Position numbers and translations under genes: made by a program. This document shows positions 36,025 to 48,900 of a stretch of DNA of 64,000 nucleotides, in pieces. Every line of letters begins with the position of its first letter. Position 1 is the stretch's first letter. Source of the stretch: Deuterostichococcus epilithicus (taxonomy: Eukaryota; Chlorophyta; Trebouxiophyceae; Prasiolales; Stichococcaceae); contig JAVTLE010000014.1 in assembly GCA_033439295.1 (NCBI GenBank), positions 2,170,001 through 2,234,000 of the forward strand, in the 5' to 3' direction. The notes under the pieces were generated by a model. The model was not told the DNA's origin. It saw only the letters and a list, made by a program, of their open reading frames with translations, and did not search any database.

Positions 36025-39000
36025 ATGGCGTCGACAGACGCCAGCAGCGCTGCCAAGGCCAAGCGATATGACAGGCAGCTGCGCATCTGGGGGGCACACG
36101 GCCAGGACGCACTGGAGCAAGCGCACATCTGCCTGCTGAACGCTGGTGCGTGCATTCGCCGTTTAGCATCACCTCGCCTCGAGGCTGCCAGCTGCACGCT
36201 GTGCATGACATGCTGCTTTTGAACCGTGCGGCAGCATCAGCTCACGAATCAGTGTTGTTGGGATGACCGAAGCATGCTTTTCGCCCTGCTGACAGGTCCC
36301 ACGGGCTCGGAGGCGCTCAAGAATCTTGTGCTGGGCGGCATTGCCGCGTTCACCGTCGTAGACGGCGCCGTCGTGTCGCCAGCCGACTTGGGCAACAACT
36401 TCCTTGTGGAGGCGTCCACCCTGGGGCAGCGGCGTGCGCCCGCCGTCACGTCCGCGCTGAAGGAGCTGAACGAGAACGTGGCAGGAGACTATGTCGAGGA
36501 GGACCCTGTGGCGCTGCTCGCCGCGCGACCCGACTTCTTCCATGCCTTCACCCTCGTTCTCGCCACCCAGGTGGGCGGAGCCTCCTGAGCATGCCTGCAG
36601 CGAGCCTGCATGAACCTCTCACATCTCATGAAGGATTGCATGACAAGGCCGTGCAGCTGGTTGCTTGCATCGGGATGCTGGGGGTGCAACATTAGCCACG
36701 CTGCCACTCTGCCACACTCCATTTGCATGTACAAAAACGCATAAACTCCTCAGAAGCTGGCGAGTTCGCGTGTTCAGATACGAGAGGTGGAACTGCCGAA
36801 CTCGATGCATGACTCAGTCAGAAGCTGATGAATTGGATGCCCGCCTCTGTGTTCAGATGCGCGAGGAGGAGTTGCTGAAGCTAGAGGCTGCCACTCGCGC
36901 CGTCGGCATCCCACTCCTCATCGCCCGCTCCTACGGCCTCATGGGCTACCTGCGGGTGTGTACGGCGCCACCCTGCAGAGCCTCTCCGGCTCGCATTTCA
37001 TTGTTCTCTTTGCTGACATCCAAACATGTCCAGCGGATTGCCTTTTCTAGGGCCAATCTCGTTGCGGTCAGTGGCAGACAGTGCCATCATGGATGTGCTT
37101 TCTGTTTTTCAAGTGATGCGAACAGCCCCTGATGAAGGAATGCCCCTGATGGGAATGGGCCCCTGGCCGACATCCATGGCCGAAGGTCAGCAGCCCGGAG
37201 CACCGGGTGGTGGAGAGCAAGCCAGACAATGCGGTGGCGGACCTGCGCTTCCACGCGCCCTGGCCGCAGCTGCAGGCGCTCGCCGAGGCGCTTGACCTGG
37301 CTGCCGCCGACGACATCGAGCACAAGCACGTGCCCTATGGTGCGTTGTGTGTTTTGGCTGTAGGACAGGCCGCGCAGCACGTGCTGGCGGGACTTGATCA
37401 CACTGCTGCATGTCCACAGCGGATCAGATGCGCCGCCGATATTTTAATAAGGTGCACTCTCTGCGCGCAGGCGTGCTGCTGGTGAAGGCGGTGCTGAAGT
37501 GGCGGGCAGAGCACGGCGGCTTGCCGTCAAACAGCCGGGAGCGCGCCTCCTTCAAGCAACTGCTCAAGTCCTGGCAGCGCAACATTGAGGGCGTGCCCAT
37601 TGACGTGCGCTTGCCCCCTCTCTCCATGCTCTTCCATGCAGACTTGTGCACAGGCATCAGCACTGTCAATGTTCGTCAAAAGGCGGGCAATCGTTCCTGC
37701 GGCTGAGGAGGGGGACGACATGGCGTGCTGACAGTGATGGACAGCATATGCTGCGTCTGACTTCAGGGAGGATGCCGTGTGCAGGAGGAGAACTTCAACG
37801 AGGCGATCAACAATGCTCACAAGATGTGGTCGCCGCCCGGCATTCGTGAGCTTGCTGTCCCTGGTGTCTCTGCCACAGCGGTGGTGCATACTGAACGTCC
37901 CAAATTATTCCCAACAGCTGCTTGTCAAGGCCTTCTGAAGCGTTCAATCCGCCAGCGCATGCGCATACACGCCTGCCAGCGCCGCCGTCGATGATGTGTA
38001 TTTTTCAATTGCACTTGGCGCACTGCGCAGCGCCGGAGGTGCGGGCCATCCTGCAGGACGAGGCGACAGCCGGCGTGAACTCCAAGTCGGACGACTTCTG
38101 GGTCCTGGCCGCCGCGCTCAAGCGCTTTGTCGAGGAGGAGGGCCACGGCAGCCTGCCCCTCGAGGTGCGGATTGTCTGCCGGGCACCTTGAGCATCCCTG
38201 GGCTTCTGTCTCCTGCGAAACGGAGCCCTGGCTGTAACGGGCGTAGCTCTCGAGGGCTCAAAGGCCGGGCACCTGGAATGCTGGCGCTGTGCTGCACGAC
38301 GCCACACCTTGCCGACCCTCGTACAGGTCTGGCCAGTGGCATTAGCCGCCAAGTCGTCAGTGCCGATTGTCCAGAGCCGCAAACGAACAACGAACCTGGC
38401 TGCACATGTTCAACAAGTGGTGCGCAGCTGTGCTGCCGCAGGGCAGCATCCCGGACATGACGGCGACCACGGCAGCGTACCTGCAGCTGCAGCGGGTGTA
38501 CAGGGAGCGCGCCGATGCGGATGTGGCGGCAGTGGAGGCGCACGCTGGGCGCCTCCTGGCAGCCATGGGCCGCAGCCCGACGGCCATCCCGCATGCGGCC
38601 GTGCGCAACTTCTGCAAGAACGCAAGCGCGCTCAGGCGCGCGCGCTGCCGCTCATCGATCTTGCCTTATGTGCGTGTAGCAAGTCCTTGCTCAACTTGCA
38701 GACCCCTCACAGGTTCACGCTTGACATGGTGCCACACGCCCAAGAGTGGGGCCACTGGCAAAACACTTTTCATACAGGCCGCGCTGTGCAGTTGCGGCCG
38801 CCCTCAGTGCGCCGAGCTACATCTGCACCGTGCACCTATGTATGTCACATCGAAGCATCCCGTTCGCTGTTCTCCAGGGTGGTGCGATTCCGCACGCTAG
38901 CGGACGAGGTGGGCGCCACCAACGGCGGCTCCGGCGGACGGGGCGGCAGCGCGCTGCGGGAGGCGCTGGCGGCGGAGGATACGTCCCACAATGCGGCGCT

Positions 39001-39712
39001 GTACCTGCTGCTGCGCGCTGCCGACAGGTTTCACGCCGCCTCCGGGTGCGCTGCGCATGGCGTCACAGCCCGACTCGGCCCAGCAGCACACTGGATGTGA
39101 CGTCTGAGGCGCGAGGGGGNGGGGGAGGGGNGTGGTCCCGATGGAAGCAGCAACCCACCTGACCGCCTCTGGTCTGATGAAGGGTCTGTGGGCGTTGACA
39201 TGCGGTGGCCCCCTTGCCGCAGCGCAATGGTCCGACGCGTCATGTCACGCAGGCGGGCGCCGGGCGCCGGCCCGGGGCCGCACGAGGAGGACCTGCCGGC
39301 GCTCAAGTCGGCAGCGGTGGCACTGCTGGCGGACATGGGCTCCTCCCCCGGCTCCTCCAGCGTCAGCGACGACATTGCCGGTGCGCTGGCGTGGAGGCTC
39401 AGACAAGAGTTTTTCACCTGCGGTTTCTGGCTTGGGCGTTTAGCGTGGCGAGCCTTCCGACGCCGGCGAGATTCACTCCGAACAGCACTGCCCAGTCGAA
39501 GATCTCAAGCCACTGCGGCTCAGCTACACCCGTTTTGTTCCGCAGGGGAGCTGTGCCGCTTCGGCGCCGCAGAGCTGCACTGCCTCGGCGCAATAGTGGG
39601 CGGCATGGCGGCGCAGGAGGCCATCAAGCTGGTCACCCACCAGTTTGTGCCGCTGGGTGGCGTTTTGATCTACAATGCCATGTCGTCCACCTCGTCCGTG
39701 TTCAACTTTTAA
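36025..39712 (+). CDS. AXR1: NEDD8-activating enzyme E1 regulatory subunit (AXR1/NAE1/ULA1)
   Basis: Partner of the ECR1/UBA3 catalytic subunit; together they activate the ubiquitin-like NEDD8/RUB that modifies cullins. The ATG is at 36025. Exon 1 (36025-36145) has [19 protein letters not shown], the E1 adenylation-fold start. Exon 2 (36296-36570) has [20 protein letters not shown] and [18 protein letters not shown]. Exon 3 is 36857-36955 ([15 protein letters not shown]). Later exons carry [89 protein letters not shown], and finally [19 protein letters not shown] and [14 protein letters not shown] before the TAA at 39710. All match plant AXR1 order. The NASALR/VVRF junction needs a GC donor at 38636. 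Two Ns (39120, 39131) lie in a G-rich intron. Confidence 0.9.
39113..39135 (+). repeat. Unresolved G-rich tract in AXR1 intron
   Basis: Runs of five, five and four G interrupted by two N calls, inside an AXR1 intron. It has the form of a G-quadruplex motif. The Ns suggest the read technology failed on it, so the true length is unknown. Confidence 0.5.
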
Positions 39713-40236
39713 GGCGCTTCGCCATGAGACACCAGTGCTAGCGGTGGCCCACCCGCAGAATGTCTTGAATCCTTGAAGACGGTACCTCTAGGCGGCATCC
39801 TTGCATGGCCTGGCCGCCGGCTTTTGTCATATCTGATGGATGAGGTTCAGGAGCAGGGCAGCTTGCTGTGAATGATGCCGGCAGGTGTGCTGAAGAACTT
39901 GTTCACATGTCGTTCGTGGAGGTTTGCAGCGGATTTGATTGTAATTTCACAGCAATGAGCTTGCTGCTGAGCCACGGTGGTACAGCAGTCATTGATGGTT
40001 GATGGTGGTCCATAAAGCCTGTGGCACAACGGTAATTTCTCTGTGCCATGTTCACGATGCCAGCAGCACCTAATCAACTACAAGGAAATCAACCAGCACG
40101 ATGTACAGTTCGGAGATGGACTTGAAGTCTGACTCGCAAGCGAAGGTCCACATCAGCATCAGCAGGCGGGTGCGCGCAGCCAACCCTCACGACGGAATTT
40201 GCAATTCAGGATTGCAGCTCGTGTAAGTTTAGGGTG
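39713..40236. other. Convergent intergenic region, AXR1 and NADH dehydrogenase
   Basis: Presumed 3' UTRs of two convergent genes. No additional gene seen. Confidence 0.45.
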
Positions 40237-43200
40237 TCAGGCGTCGCTGATGTCGCGGCCAAACACCTTCGCGTTCACCCAGTCGCGAGCCACCATGTAT
40301 TTGTTTCTGAGGCTGATCTGCATCCAGGTCTCCATGCCCTGCAAGTGGAATCGCAGCAAAGGTAAGCAACAGCGCAGGTCGGGCATCCATGCCACCAAGC
40401 TTGCAAACATCTGCCTATGATTACTTCACAGCGTGAGTATCACATACCTTCCAGGCCAGGCCGCACAGCATGCCCGTGAACGTCGACTGCTCTTTCCCTG
40501 CACAAGACACACACAAGTGTGAACCCTGGCGCCTGGGTTCCCGCAGTTCACCAACCTTAGATTGCTAGTCAGATGTATGGAAGCACACGAAATTGTGTGG
40601 TGGGCATGATGCTGCGATGAACGAAGGGCAGATGACTGTGCATTGTGTGTAACGCACCCTGCATCGCCAGTTCCAACACGGCCTTGTCAGCACCGACATA
40701 GGCGAATGTGCCTGCACCAGAACACAGAAACTTCGGCTGCAGTTTCATTCCTCTCTCTCTGGACAGCAGCAGCAGCATCAGCAGTAGCAACAGCAGTAGC
40801 AGGAGATGCGAGACATCCCCTCCCGCACGATCCGAGGAGCTGGCCAAACATTTCCCTCCAAATTTCACACGAGGCGGAATGCGGCGCGCACCCAGGTGCT
40901 TGTACTTGAACTCGGGCAGGCTGGAGGGCAGGCCGTTAACGGAGGCTGGGTCCGCCGCTGCGCCGACCCTGTACATGTTGAACAGGTCCGCCAGGTACCG
41001 TCCCTGCTGGTTGGCCACCTGCGATTGCCAGTCGTGGCTGCTCTACTATACGCTGAAGCTGCTTCAGACCAGATGTAGCATTCCTGCTGCACACGCCCAT
41101 GCGGCTGGCTGGTTCAGCCAACATGCCGGGGGAGGGGGAGGGGGAGGGGGGGCACATCAACAGTCATGACAGCTGTGTGCCGGATGTGGCAGCGGCCTCC
41201 GCTGCCTCGCTCACCACCTCGCGTCACAGTTTCGGCTGTCTCCCTGGAAACCTAGACGCTGCATATGGCACTACCTGAGCGGTGGCGGGCAGCGCCCGCA
41301 GCGTCTTGTCGACCTTCTCCAGCTGCGCGCGGAATTGCTCCTTCGTGATGCCATGGCCCGTGGCGCCGGGGCCCTGCGCCTCCTGCGTTACCTCCTTGGC
41401 CGACTCCACCACCTCTGCCGCCTTCCTCTCCTGCCGCTTCCTGGACTGCAGCAGCAGTTGAGAGAGTGTGGTCAAGTATCCAGTGAAACCTGGTCAAGTA
41501 TCCAGTGACCGCCCTGTCAAGCCGTGTGCCAGCATCACCAAGGAATGCACCACTTGCTTGTTCAGGGGCACGCTCTGCCACTGCGCCGCATCCGGATAGC
41601 GCTAGTCCTCCAGCATTCGGAAAAAGGTGGCGGTGCGCCAAGACCCGGCTGCAGCAAGGTATGCTGCGGCCCAGGCGAGACAGAAAGAGGGGGGAGGGGG
41701 GGACCTGCAGGACGGCGGGCAGGAAGCGGCTGGAGGCGCTTCCCACGAGGTCCTCCAGCTCCTCCATGAGGCCGGTGGCGTCCCCGCAGTCGAACCACCG
41801 CGCGTGCTCTGCGGGCAGAGCGCGAGTGCATGTGAATGACCGTCCGCTGCCCCTCAGCAAGCGCATCACTTTCGGTGGGGGCGTGAGCCGCCGAGCCACC
41901 ACGTCCGGCCCCGCGAGCGGCTCCTCTGCTGCAGACGTCGACAAGCGCTGTGCCAAGAGTGACTGCACTGGTAGTTGAGCAAGGCCTGGGCTCGCAGGGA
42001 CCTGCGCAGTGGGGCAGAGATGCTGCCAGACGCAACTGTGGAGTGGAGCTGCTGCGCAGGCTAACAACCCCAACTTTGCGGTGGAAATGGGGGCAGCTGT
42101 CCTTTCACTCGTGTGCAGTGAGACAATTGCACATAGCGTACCCGCCAGCTGAGGGTACTTGAAGCGTGCCGCGCGGATCAGGCCCCTGATCTGCGGATGC
42201 GAAACCAGACGGCTCACGGCTGTCTGCAAGCTGCAACATCTTGTGGCGCTGACTGAGGCGGCACTGGGGCCGGCAACACAACCTGCATGCCGGGGTCCTG
42301 ACGTGCACTGCTGCCCCGACTGGACGCTGTGCAGGACAGCACGGCAGCGTCTGCAAACCTTGCCTGCGCCGCTGTGCCTCAACAATGCCAGGTGCATGGT
42401 ACAGAAAGGGCCAGCAGCACAGAGCCACCCCACCTCGGAGCACGTGAGCACGCCGTCGGCATCGGCGTCCGCCTGCTCGAAGAGCTCCTCGGCATGGTCC
42501 AGCACGTGCGGCTGCTCCACAGTTGCGGCGTCGCCCAGGGCAAACACCGCGCCGCCGCTGCCGTTGACTGCCAGGTGCTGGTCCACGTGGATGGCCTGTC
42601 GGTGCTCCTACGACACGACCCCTGGCTCAAGCAAGTGTGCAACAGCACATGCTTCTTAGAGCATATACGTCGAATGCTTGCCAAAATGCACGCAGCACAC
42701 ATACCCCGACAACTTTACGGAGAAGCGCCAGTCATCGGCTGATCTCACCACAGTCGAGGTGGTGCACCGCTCTGCCGTAGAGAGCGGATAGTCTGCCACT
42801 CGTGCGGCGAGGCGGGCGGAGGACAGGTTCCTGCCCACCTGCTGGCCGGCGGGCATGGCGGCAGCGATGGCGTTGGACAGCGGATTCATCTTGATGCCGG
42901 TGCACCACACCGTCGTCCCCGCCGTCAGCTTCGTCAGCTCTTCTCTGTCCTTGAACTTGAGCACCACGCCGTCCTCCTCCACAGATTTGACCTGCGCATC
43001 GTTCGTTTGTGAGGCCTGGCTACTTGCATGGTTCAGCCAGGCGCGCAGCAGCTGGGCCTCGACTGCAACAAGGACAGCATGCAAAAACGGGCAAGCGCGC
43101 ACGTCAAGTATGGCCAGGCGGCTGAAGCATGCATGGGGGCCAGGTCAGCCCCGGGGGTGTGGCGCACTCTGGAATTGTAGACAACCTCGATGCCCTGCCG

Positions 43201-45638
43201 CGCAAACTGCTTGTCCGCGTACTCGGAGATGTGGCGGTCGAAGGCGCCCAGGATGTGGTCCCGCGTCTCGATGAGCTTTATGTGCACCTGGTCCTGCGAG
43301 CACAGGGACAACAGCAGCTGAGTCGTGGGCCGCGCTGAGAGCGCTGGCGGACAGCGCGACAGCCGACGCTCACGGCTGCATGTGCATGTGCGCATCGCAG
43401 CGGCAGCGCCGGCTGGTGTGGCGCCACCCGGCCTCGGAGCAGTGCAGGAGCGCAGGCGGCACCTTGAAGCTGGGGAACAGGCCGAGGAGGTCCTCCACCA
43501 CAAGGTCGTGCATCTCTGCAGCAGACTCCACGCCTGTCGGTCCGCCGCCCACCTGCGCAACGGCATCGCCCGGTGACAGGGTTGCCATGCCAGGTGCTCC
43601 AGCGTCTCTTCCCACAGCGGCGCTGGCGCGAGCACAGCAGTCTGTGTCAAGTGCTGGTGAGCGACATTTGACCGTTTGGAACAGCTGGGTCGACAACGCA
43701 GGTGCTGCAGCAGGACGTACCACGCAGAAGGTGAGCAGCTTTTCCCGCTGCTCGGGCGTGGTGCCGGGGAGTGACGCCAGCTCAAAGCACTCGCTGATGC
43801 GCGCCCGCAGCGCCTGCGCGTGCGTTGCCTCCTGCGGTGCGAGCATGCCATCGCGCATCATGCGGCGGTGTTGCAGCTGTTGCGACCATTCTGCTGGCTG
43901 TCAGCGCCGCAGATGATAGAAGTGCCCTGTGTGCTCTGCCAGGGCGAGCAAGCCAGCAAGCAAGTGGCCGGCAAAGCCAGCAACAAGCTTGGCACTCGAG
44001 CACCTTGAGGAAGAAGGCATGCTCCTCGACGCCGGGCGTGTTGAAGGTGTTGTTGACGGCTCCGACCGCCACAACCAGCACGTCGTACGGCAGCTCGAAA
44101 TGGTGCTCCTGCAGCACGTGAGCCCGGCGGACCATAGTGAAATAGAACGAACAAGCCTGAGCAGAGGTGAATGCAGGCCAAAGAGTGCGAACGAGCAACC
44201 ATGAACGTGCTGCACGAAGTGATTCCACATCAGGCGCCCACATGTAGGGACCCCTGCGCAGCGCACCTGTGCCAGCAGGCGTGACGGTTTGTTGTAGCGG
44301 CAGTGCATGACCTTCCGCTCGGGGTCCACATCCAGGCACTCCGCTTCGTGGTACACGCCCTTGCCGCGCATGAGGGACCGCGTGCTTTCCACGATGCTGC
44401 GCGTCTCCACCGTCCCGGTCACAGCGCCTGTTCGAGGCACAGCCAATGCTGCCTGGCTCGAGAATGAGAGCTCGCCTCCCAGCTTCAAAAATGGATAGCA
44501 GCAGACTCAAAATCGGACAGCAGCAGTCCATGTGAACTCATGAAGGCAGCCTCCGAAAGCTCGATTTTTAATTACCACCGACTGCCCAAAAACGGCGAGT
44601 GGGCAGCCGGATAAAGTGTCAGGACCTGGCAGAAGGGGCGTGTAGATGAAGTGGTTCCTGCGACATGAAGCAGGCCATAACACTGGTGAATGTCGCTTCT
44701 TGTGAAGGGTGTGGCATTGAATGCACGAAACAGTTATGCTCTGCAGAGAACAAGCCTCACCTGGGGGATACCGTCGTCAGCTCATACCAGCCCTTGTCGC
44801 CGGTCAGCTTGCCGTCCAGGTTTTTCAGAAAACTGGCCGCTGCCCAGCCGCTGCCCAGGACCACTACCCTGGTCTTCTTCTGGCCGTCCACATGGATAGC
44901 CTCCGCCGTGGCCCACCGCCTGCGGGACCGCGCATGGCGATTGTAGTGCATGGTGGCATGCGAGCAAGCTCCCTGTCGGCTCAACAAGGGGACTGTTGCC
45001 ATCGCTTGGGCACCCAGCTGGAACGCACAGGCATCTCACCCGATTTGATACACCTGCACCGCGATGTTGGCGAGGTGCGGCACTGAGACCATCACCGAGC
45101 GGCCGTCGCGGCCACGCCCCGCCACCGCCAGCACCGTCGCGCTGAAGGCGCACGCCGCTGTTGCAGCATGAGTCTGGACTCATGGAGTGAGTCGAGCACA
45201 TTCCATGCAGTGCCTTGTCCATACCGGGGATTCGTTCCTTCCCCTGCATTGAGAAGGCAGCCATGCATGCATGCGCGCAACGGCATTGCGCGTCCACCGA
45301 GCACAACAGCTGATCACCTCCATTGATCCCAGGCTCTATCAAATAGCCTGGTGTCGAGACGCTGGTGAAAGCCTGCAGCAGAATAGACGTGTCTCTGCAT
45401 TGCCCTGCGACTCTAGCCCTGGATAGTTGTGACCTACAAACGGTCGCTGCACCCAACGGCAATCGGTTCTGTCGCGGAAGGTCACCGCGATGCCGAGGCC
45501 CGTCGCGCCAAGAGCGGCATTGCCCAGCCGATGCCTCCAGCTGCCAGCCGATGAAGCGCTGGCTGCCGAGCTTGCGAACCGTCGAGCCAGTTGAGCTTGA
45601 TCTACGAGCTTGGCAGCCAACCGCTGTCGAGTTGTCAT
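40237..45638 (-). CDS. Type II NAD(P)H dehydrogenase with EF-hand (NDB-like)
   Basis: Rotenone-insensitive NAD(P)H:quinone oxidoreductase. Exon 1 (45486-45638) encodes an Arg/Ser/Ala-rich leader (LARRFASSAASASS) fitting mitochondrial targeting. The FAD site TRVVVLGSGWAAASFLKNL lies at about 44820-44870. A 32-nt exon (44626-44657) encodes NHFIYTPLLPG. Then come AVTGTVETRSIVESTRSL, YDVLVVAVGAVNNTFNTPGV (about 44070), the NADH site QVGGGPTGVESAAEMHDLV (about 43540), GTTVWCTGIKMNPL (about 42905) and FALGDAATVE. A canonical EF-hand loop DADADGVLTCSE sits at 42434-42469. The C-terminus includes ATAQVANQQGRYLADLFN, PEFKYKHLGA, FAYVGADKAVLEL and WVNAKVFGRDISDA. The stop codon is at 40237-40239. Plant NDB proteins with this EF-hand are calcium-responsive external dehydrogenases; that role is inferred. 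The link between exon 1 and exon 2 (near 45110-45175) is uncertain. Confidence 0.85.
41127..41152 (+). repeat. G-quadruplex-type tract in NDH2 intron
   Basis: Four consecutive runs of five or more G separated by single A. In the gene's own sense the RNA is a C-rich polypyrimidine tract. It lies inside an intron of the type II NADH dehydrogenase gene. A shorter pair of G runs lies at about 41686-41700. Confidence 0.6.
44626..44657 (-). other. 32-nt micro-exon of the NADH dehydrogenase gene
   Basis: Bounded by an AG acceptor (44660-44658) and a GT donor (44625-44624). It carries phases 2 to 1, joining VSP to R, then NHFIYTPLLPG, then AVTGTVE. This is the conserved type II dehydrogenase block between the FAD site and the VE-RSI motif, so the exon is needed for a normal protein. 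Confidence 0.8.
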
Positions 45639-45994
45639 CGGACAACAGTTGCGCAGCAGGCTTGCATCAGGTGCATCAGGCAACGTGTGTCCGCGCAAGC
45701 GATTGTGCGATTAATTCGTGGGTCGTCGTTCCGAAAGGCAAGTCCAGGCGGCAATTCCAGCGGAAGCCATACAGAAGCCTCAGTTGAAATCGTTTTCCAG
45801 GGGTATTTCAGCTCTGCAAAGGCATCGCGTCTGTGTTGGCGGTGGCCATGACGCTTACTGAGGCCCTTGCTCTGTCGCATGTCGGTGCATGCTGACCACA
45901 TCGACACCTTGGCTAGTTTTGCACCATTCATCAAGATCATTCTCCCTCACAATTGCTTAGGCGCTCAACCAAAGCAGAAATTTGGGCAACGCAG
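45639..45994. other. Intergenic, RIO1 3' end to NADH dehydrogenase 5' end
   Basis: About 350 bp between two minus-strand genes. No clear motif seen. Confidence 0.4.
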
Positions 45995-48900
45995 TCAGCG
46001 TTTGTGGGCCTTGGTGGCCTTCTTTTTGACGTGCTTGGGGACCTTGGTCTTCCGCCGCTCGCGGGCAGCGGCCTTGACTTCCTTCTTGTGCGCCTTGCGC
46101 TCCTCCTGCGTCATCTCCTTTGATTGCCCCATTCTGTCCTCCCACTCGCCCCCGCCTTCTGACCCACTGCCACTGCCGTCATCCTCCCCAGACCCCGCCT
46201 CGTCGGCACTGCAGTGGACGTCGTGACGGCAGTGCGTCAGCCCAGATGGAGATTTGTCCACTCGAGGGTGCAGCGGGCAGCATCGCCAAACGTTTCGTTC
46301 AAGGGTGCGACATCAGATGACGCGCAGCTGCACCTGTCATCTTGCACATCGCGCATCGCCATTGACGTTTGCTGCGAGCACGGGCTGGCGCCACCGCCGC
46401 CACCGTCGCGCTGAGCGGCTGCGGCTGCTGAGCTACCGCTGGAGGCCATGAAGGCCGGCGCTTCGCGCGCGCCTGTCATGTCTGCCTTCATGCCTGTGAT
46501 GCCCTATATAGATGCCAGTGACACGTCTGTTATCACAGATTGCAGATACATCCTCAGGCAGGCAGCCTGAGCATCTGCCGACGGATCTGCGGCCAAACTG
46601 AAAGACCACCAGGCGAAGCCGGCAGCTGCAGCTAGATGGCCCATCCTGGCGCCCAGCCTGCGAGGTACGGGGCGCGGAGCCTGCTCTCGACTGCAATAGG
46701 GTTCGCAATAGCTCGCCTGGTAGTAGATGCCCTCGGCAGTGCCGGCGCCATCGGCCAGGCGGTCGAAATCGCGCTCGTGGTCGTCCACCTGGTCCAGGTT
46801 CTGCGGGATGAAGGTCTGCGAGAAGACGGAGTCCTCCACCTCCTCCTCCGCCGTGCGCGTCAACGGCCGGCTGCAGTTGCAGGGCAGGCGATCAGACTGT
46901 CAGGCGCTGTCAGGCAATGAGGCGGCAACACGACAGAGAACTCGAGCTCTTGTGAGGAGGGGGGCGGGCAGGCCAGCAAGCTTGTTTGGCCTTGAAGCGG
47001 CCTAGTCAGGTGCAGGGCCAGTCGGCAAGTGGCAAGGCGGGTCTTGCCGCATCAAGCTGCGGGGTCATGTTGACCACATCCGGCAGCAGGCAGCACACCT
47101 GGCGGCCAGCGAGCGCAGGTGCTCCATTGCAGCGTCGATGTTGTCGTCCGTGATGGATGGGTCCACCACGAAGTCGAACAGCTCGCGCATGGTCAGCGTG
47201 GCGACGCCGGCGCGGCGGAAGAATGCATTGACATGGGAGATGTCCTCGCGCAGAAAGTCCAGCGCGTGCGGGTGGTCCAGGTCCACGCTCTGGCTCACGT
47301 CGATGATGTATAGCTCCCCCTGCGCTTGCACGAGCCACTTGGGGCGCCAGTTGTCTGCATATGGGGTGTCTCAGGGCGTGTGAACTAGCTGGTGGGGAGG
47401 CGTCTGGCAGCACCTTACCTTGGCTCAGGTGTGCAGCATGGTATTGATGGCAATCAGTGGATGCGAAGGTGACAGCAAACAGCCGCTGCATTCGTACTGC
47501 TTGCACAGGGGAGGTTCCGGCTTCTCCCCCAGGGCAGATGGTGCTGCGCTGCCCACGCTGGCAGCTGCCCAAACTGGCGGTGCAGCGCGGCGCACCTCGT
47601 GGACAAGGATGTTGTACTCGCTGAGGTCGCCGTGCACCAGGCGGCACTTCTGCCACAGTGTCCGCAGGATCAGCAGCATCTCGCTGTAGGCGCCCCGCAG
47701 CCGGGGCTGCACCAATACGAATGCATCCGAGCTTGAGGAGGTTGCAGCGTTCAGAATGTGTGACGCGCTGCGCCGTCTGACTTGCACGAAAACCATCGGC
47801 AGAAGTGGGTGCACTTGTGCATGGGAACGCATCAGCAAGTGTTATCTTGGAGGAATGAAGATGCGGATCATGAGGAATGCTGCCGCACCAGGGGCAGGTC
47901 GGCATCCTTGAGGCGCGGCGCGGCGACGTCGCCGCTGCCGATGAAGCTCATGACCAGGACATGCATCTGCAGCTGGTGCGCACGCGGGCACCGGATGCCG
48001 GCGGCGGCCAACCGAATCAGGTTGCGCATCTCCTTCTCCGCCCACACCTTGACCATCTTGCGCGGGTTGCTCTTGCTGTAGCCCTTGCGGAAGCGGAAGT
48101 CGCCCTTGACGTACCTGCGGCAGCAGCAGGGATTCTGCAAATTATTGCAGCAGTGGCTTGAAGAAGGTTTTGGTCGCTGGGTCACACTTGCTGCGGCGAC
48201 ACTTCTTCAGCTACAGGGTCCGAGACACACCCCTGGACAAGGGCCGGGGTTGGCAGCTGCGCAACGGCCGCGCTCCGGCCATTCCTGGCTCGGAAGCTGC
48301 AATGGGTTTGTGCTTGTTGTGCTTTTTTGATGCAGGCCACGTGCGCCACGGGCGCACCGCTCGCGATCCTTGAAGACCAGGATGGACGTCTTGTACACCT
48401 TGACCGCCATGCTGGCGCCGTCAGGCGCCGAGGCGTGGTAGACGTTTGCCTCCTTGCCGGTGGACACGCAGCCATTGATCTCCGCAAACACGCCGCGGTT
48501 GAGCATCTTGAACAGCACCAGGCGCGTCCTGGGGTCCAGTGCCTGCAGCGCAGCAGTCCTGCGTCTCAGTGGCGGTGCTCTGCTGGTGTGCCTATGCCGC
48601 TGGCAGCACAGGATCGACTCCCCGACAGCACACGCAAGCACCAGCTGCGAGAGTGAAGCACGGTCAACAGCTGGACTCTGTTGCAGTGGACATGACCCTT
48701 CGCAATAGAGGTGGAGATTGGCCACACGGATCGCGTCCACGCCGCATCTTGCCAACAAGAACGAACCACAGTACTCGCCTGCTCCACGGTGGCTCGGTCG
48801 CTCTTGTCGCGAGTGCGCCCGGTGACGGCCAGCTGCTTGGACGCGCCCACGCGGAAGGCAGTGGCCACGTCATTAGTCATGCTGAAGCCGTCGTCCCCCA

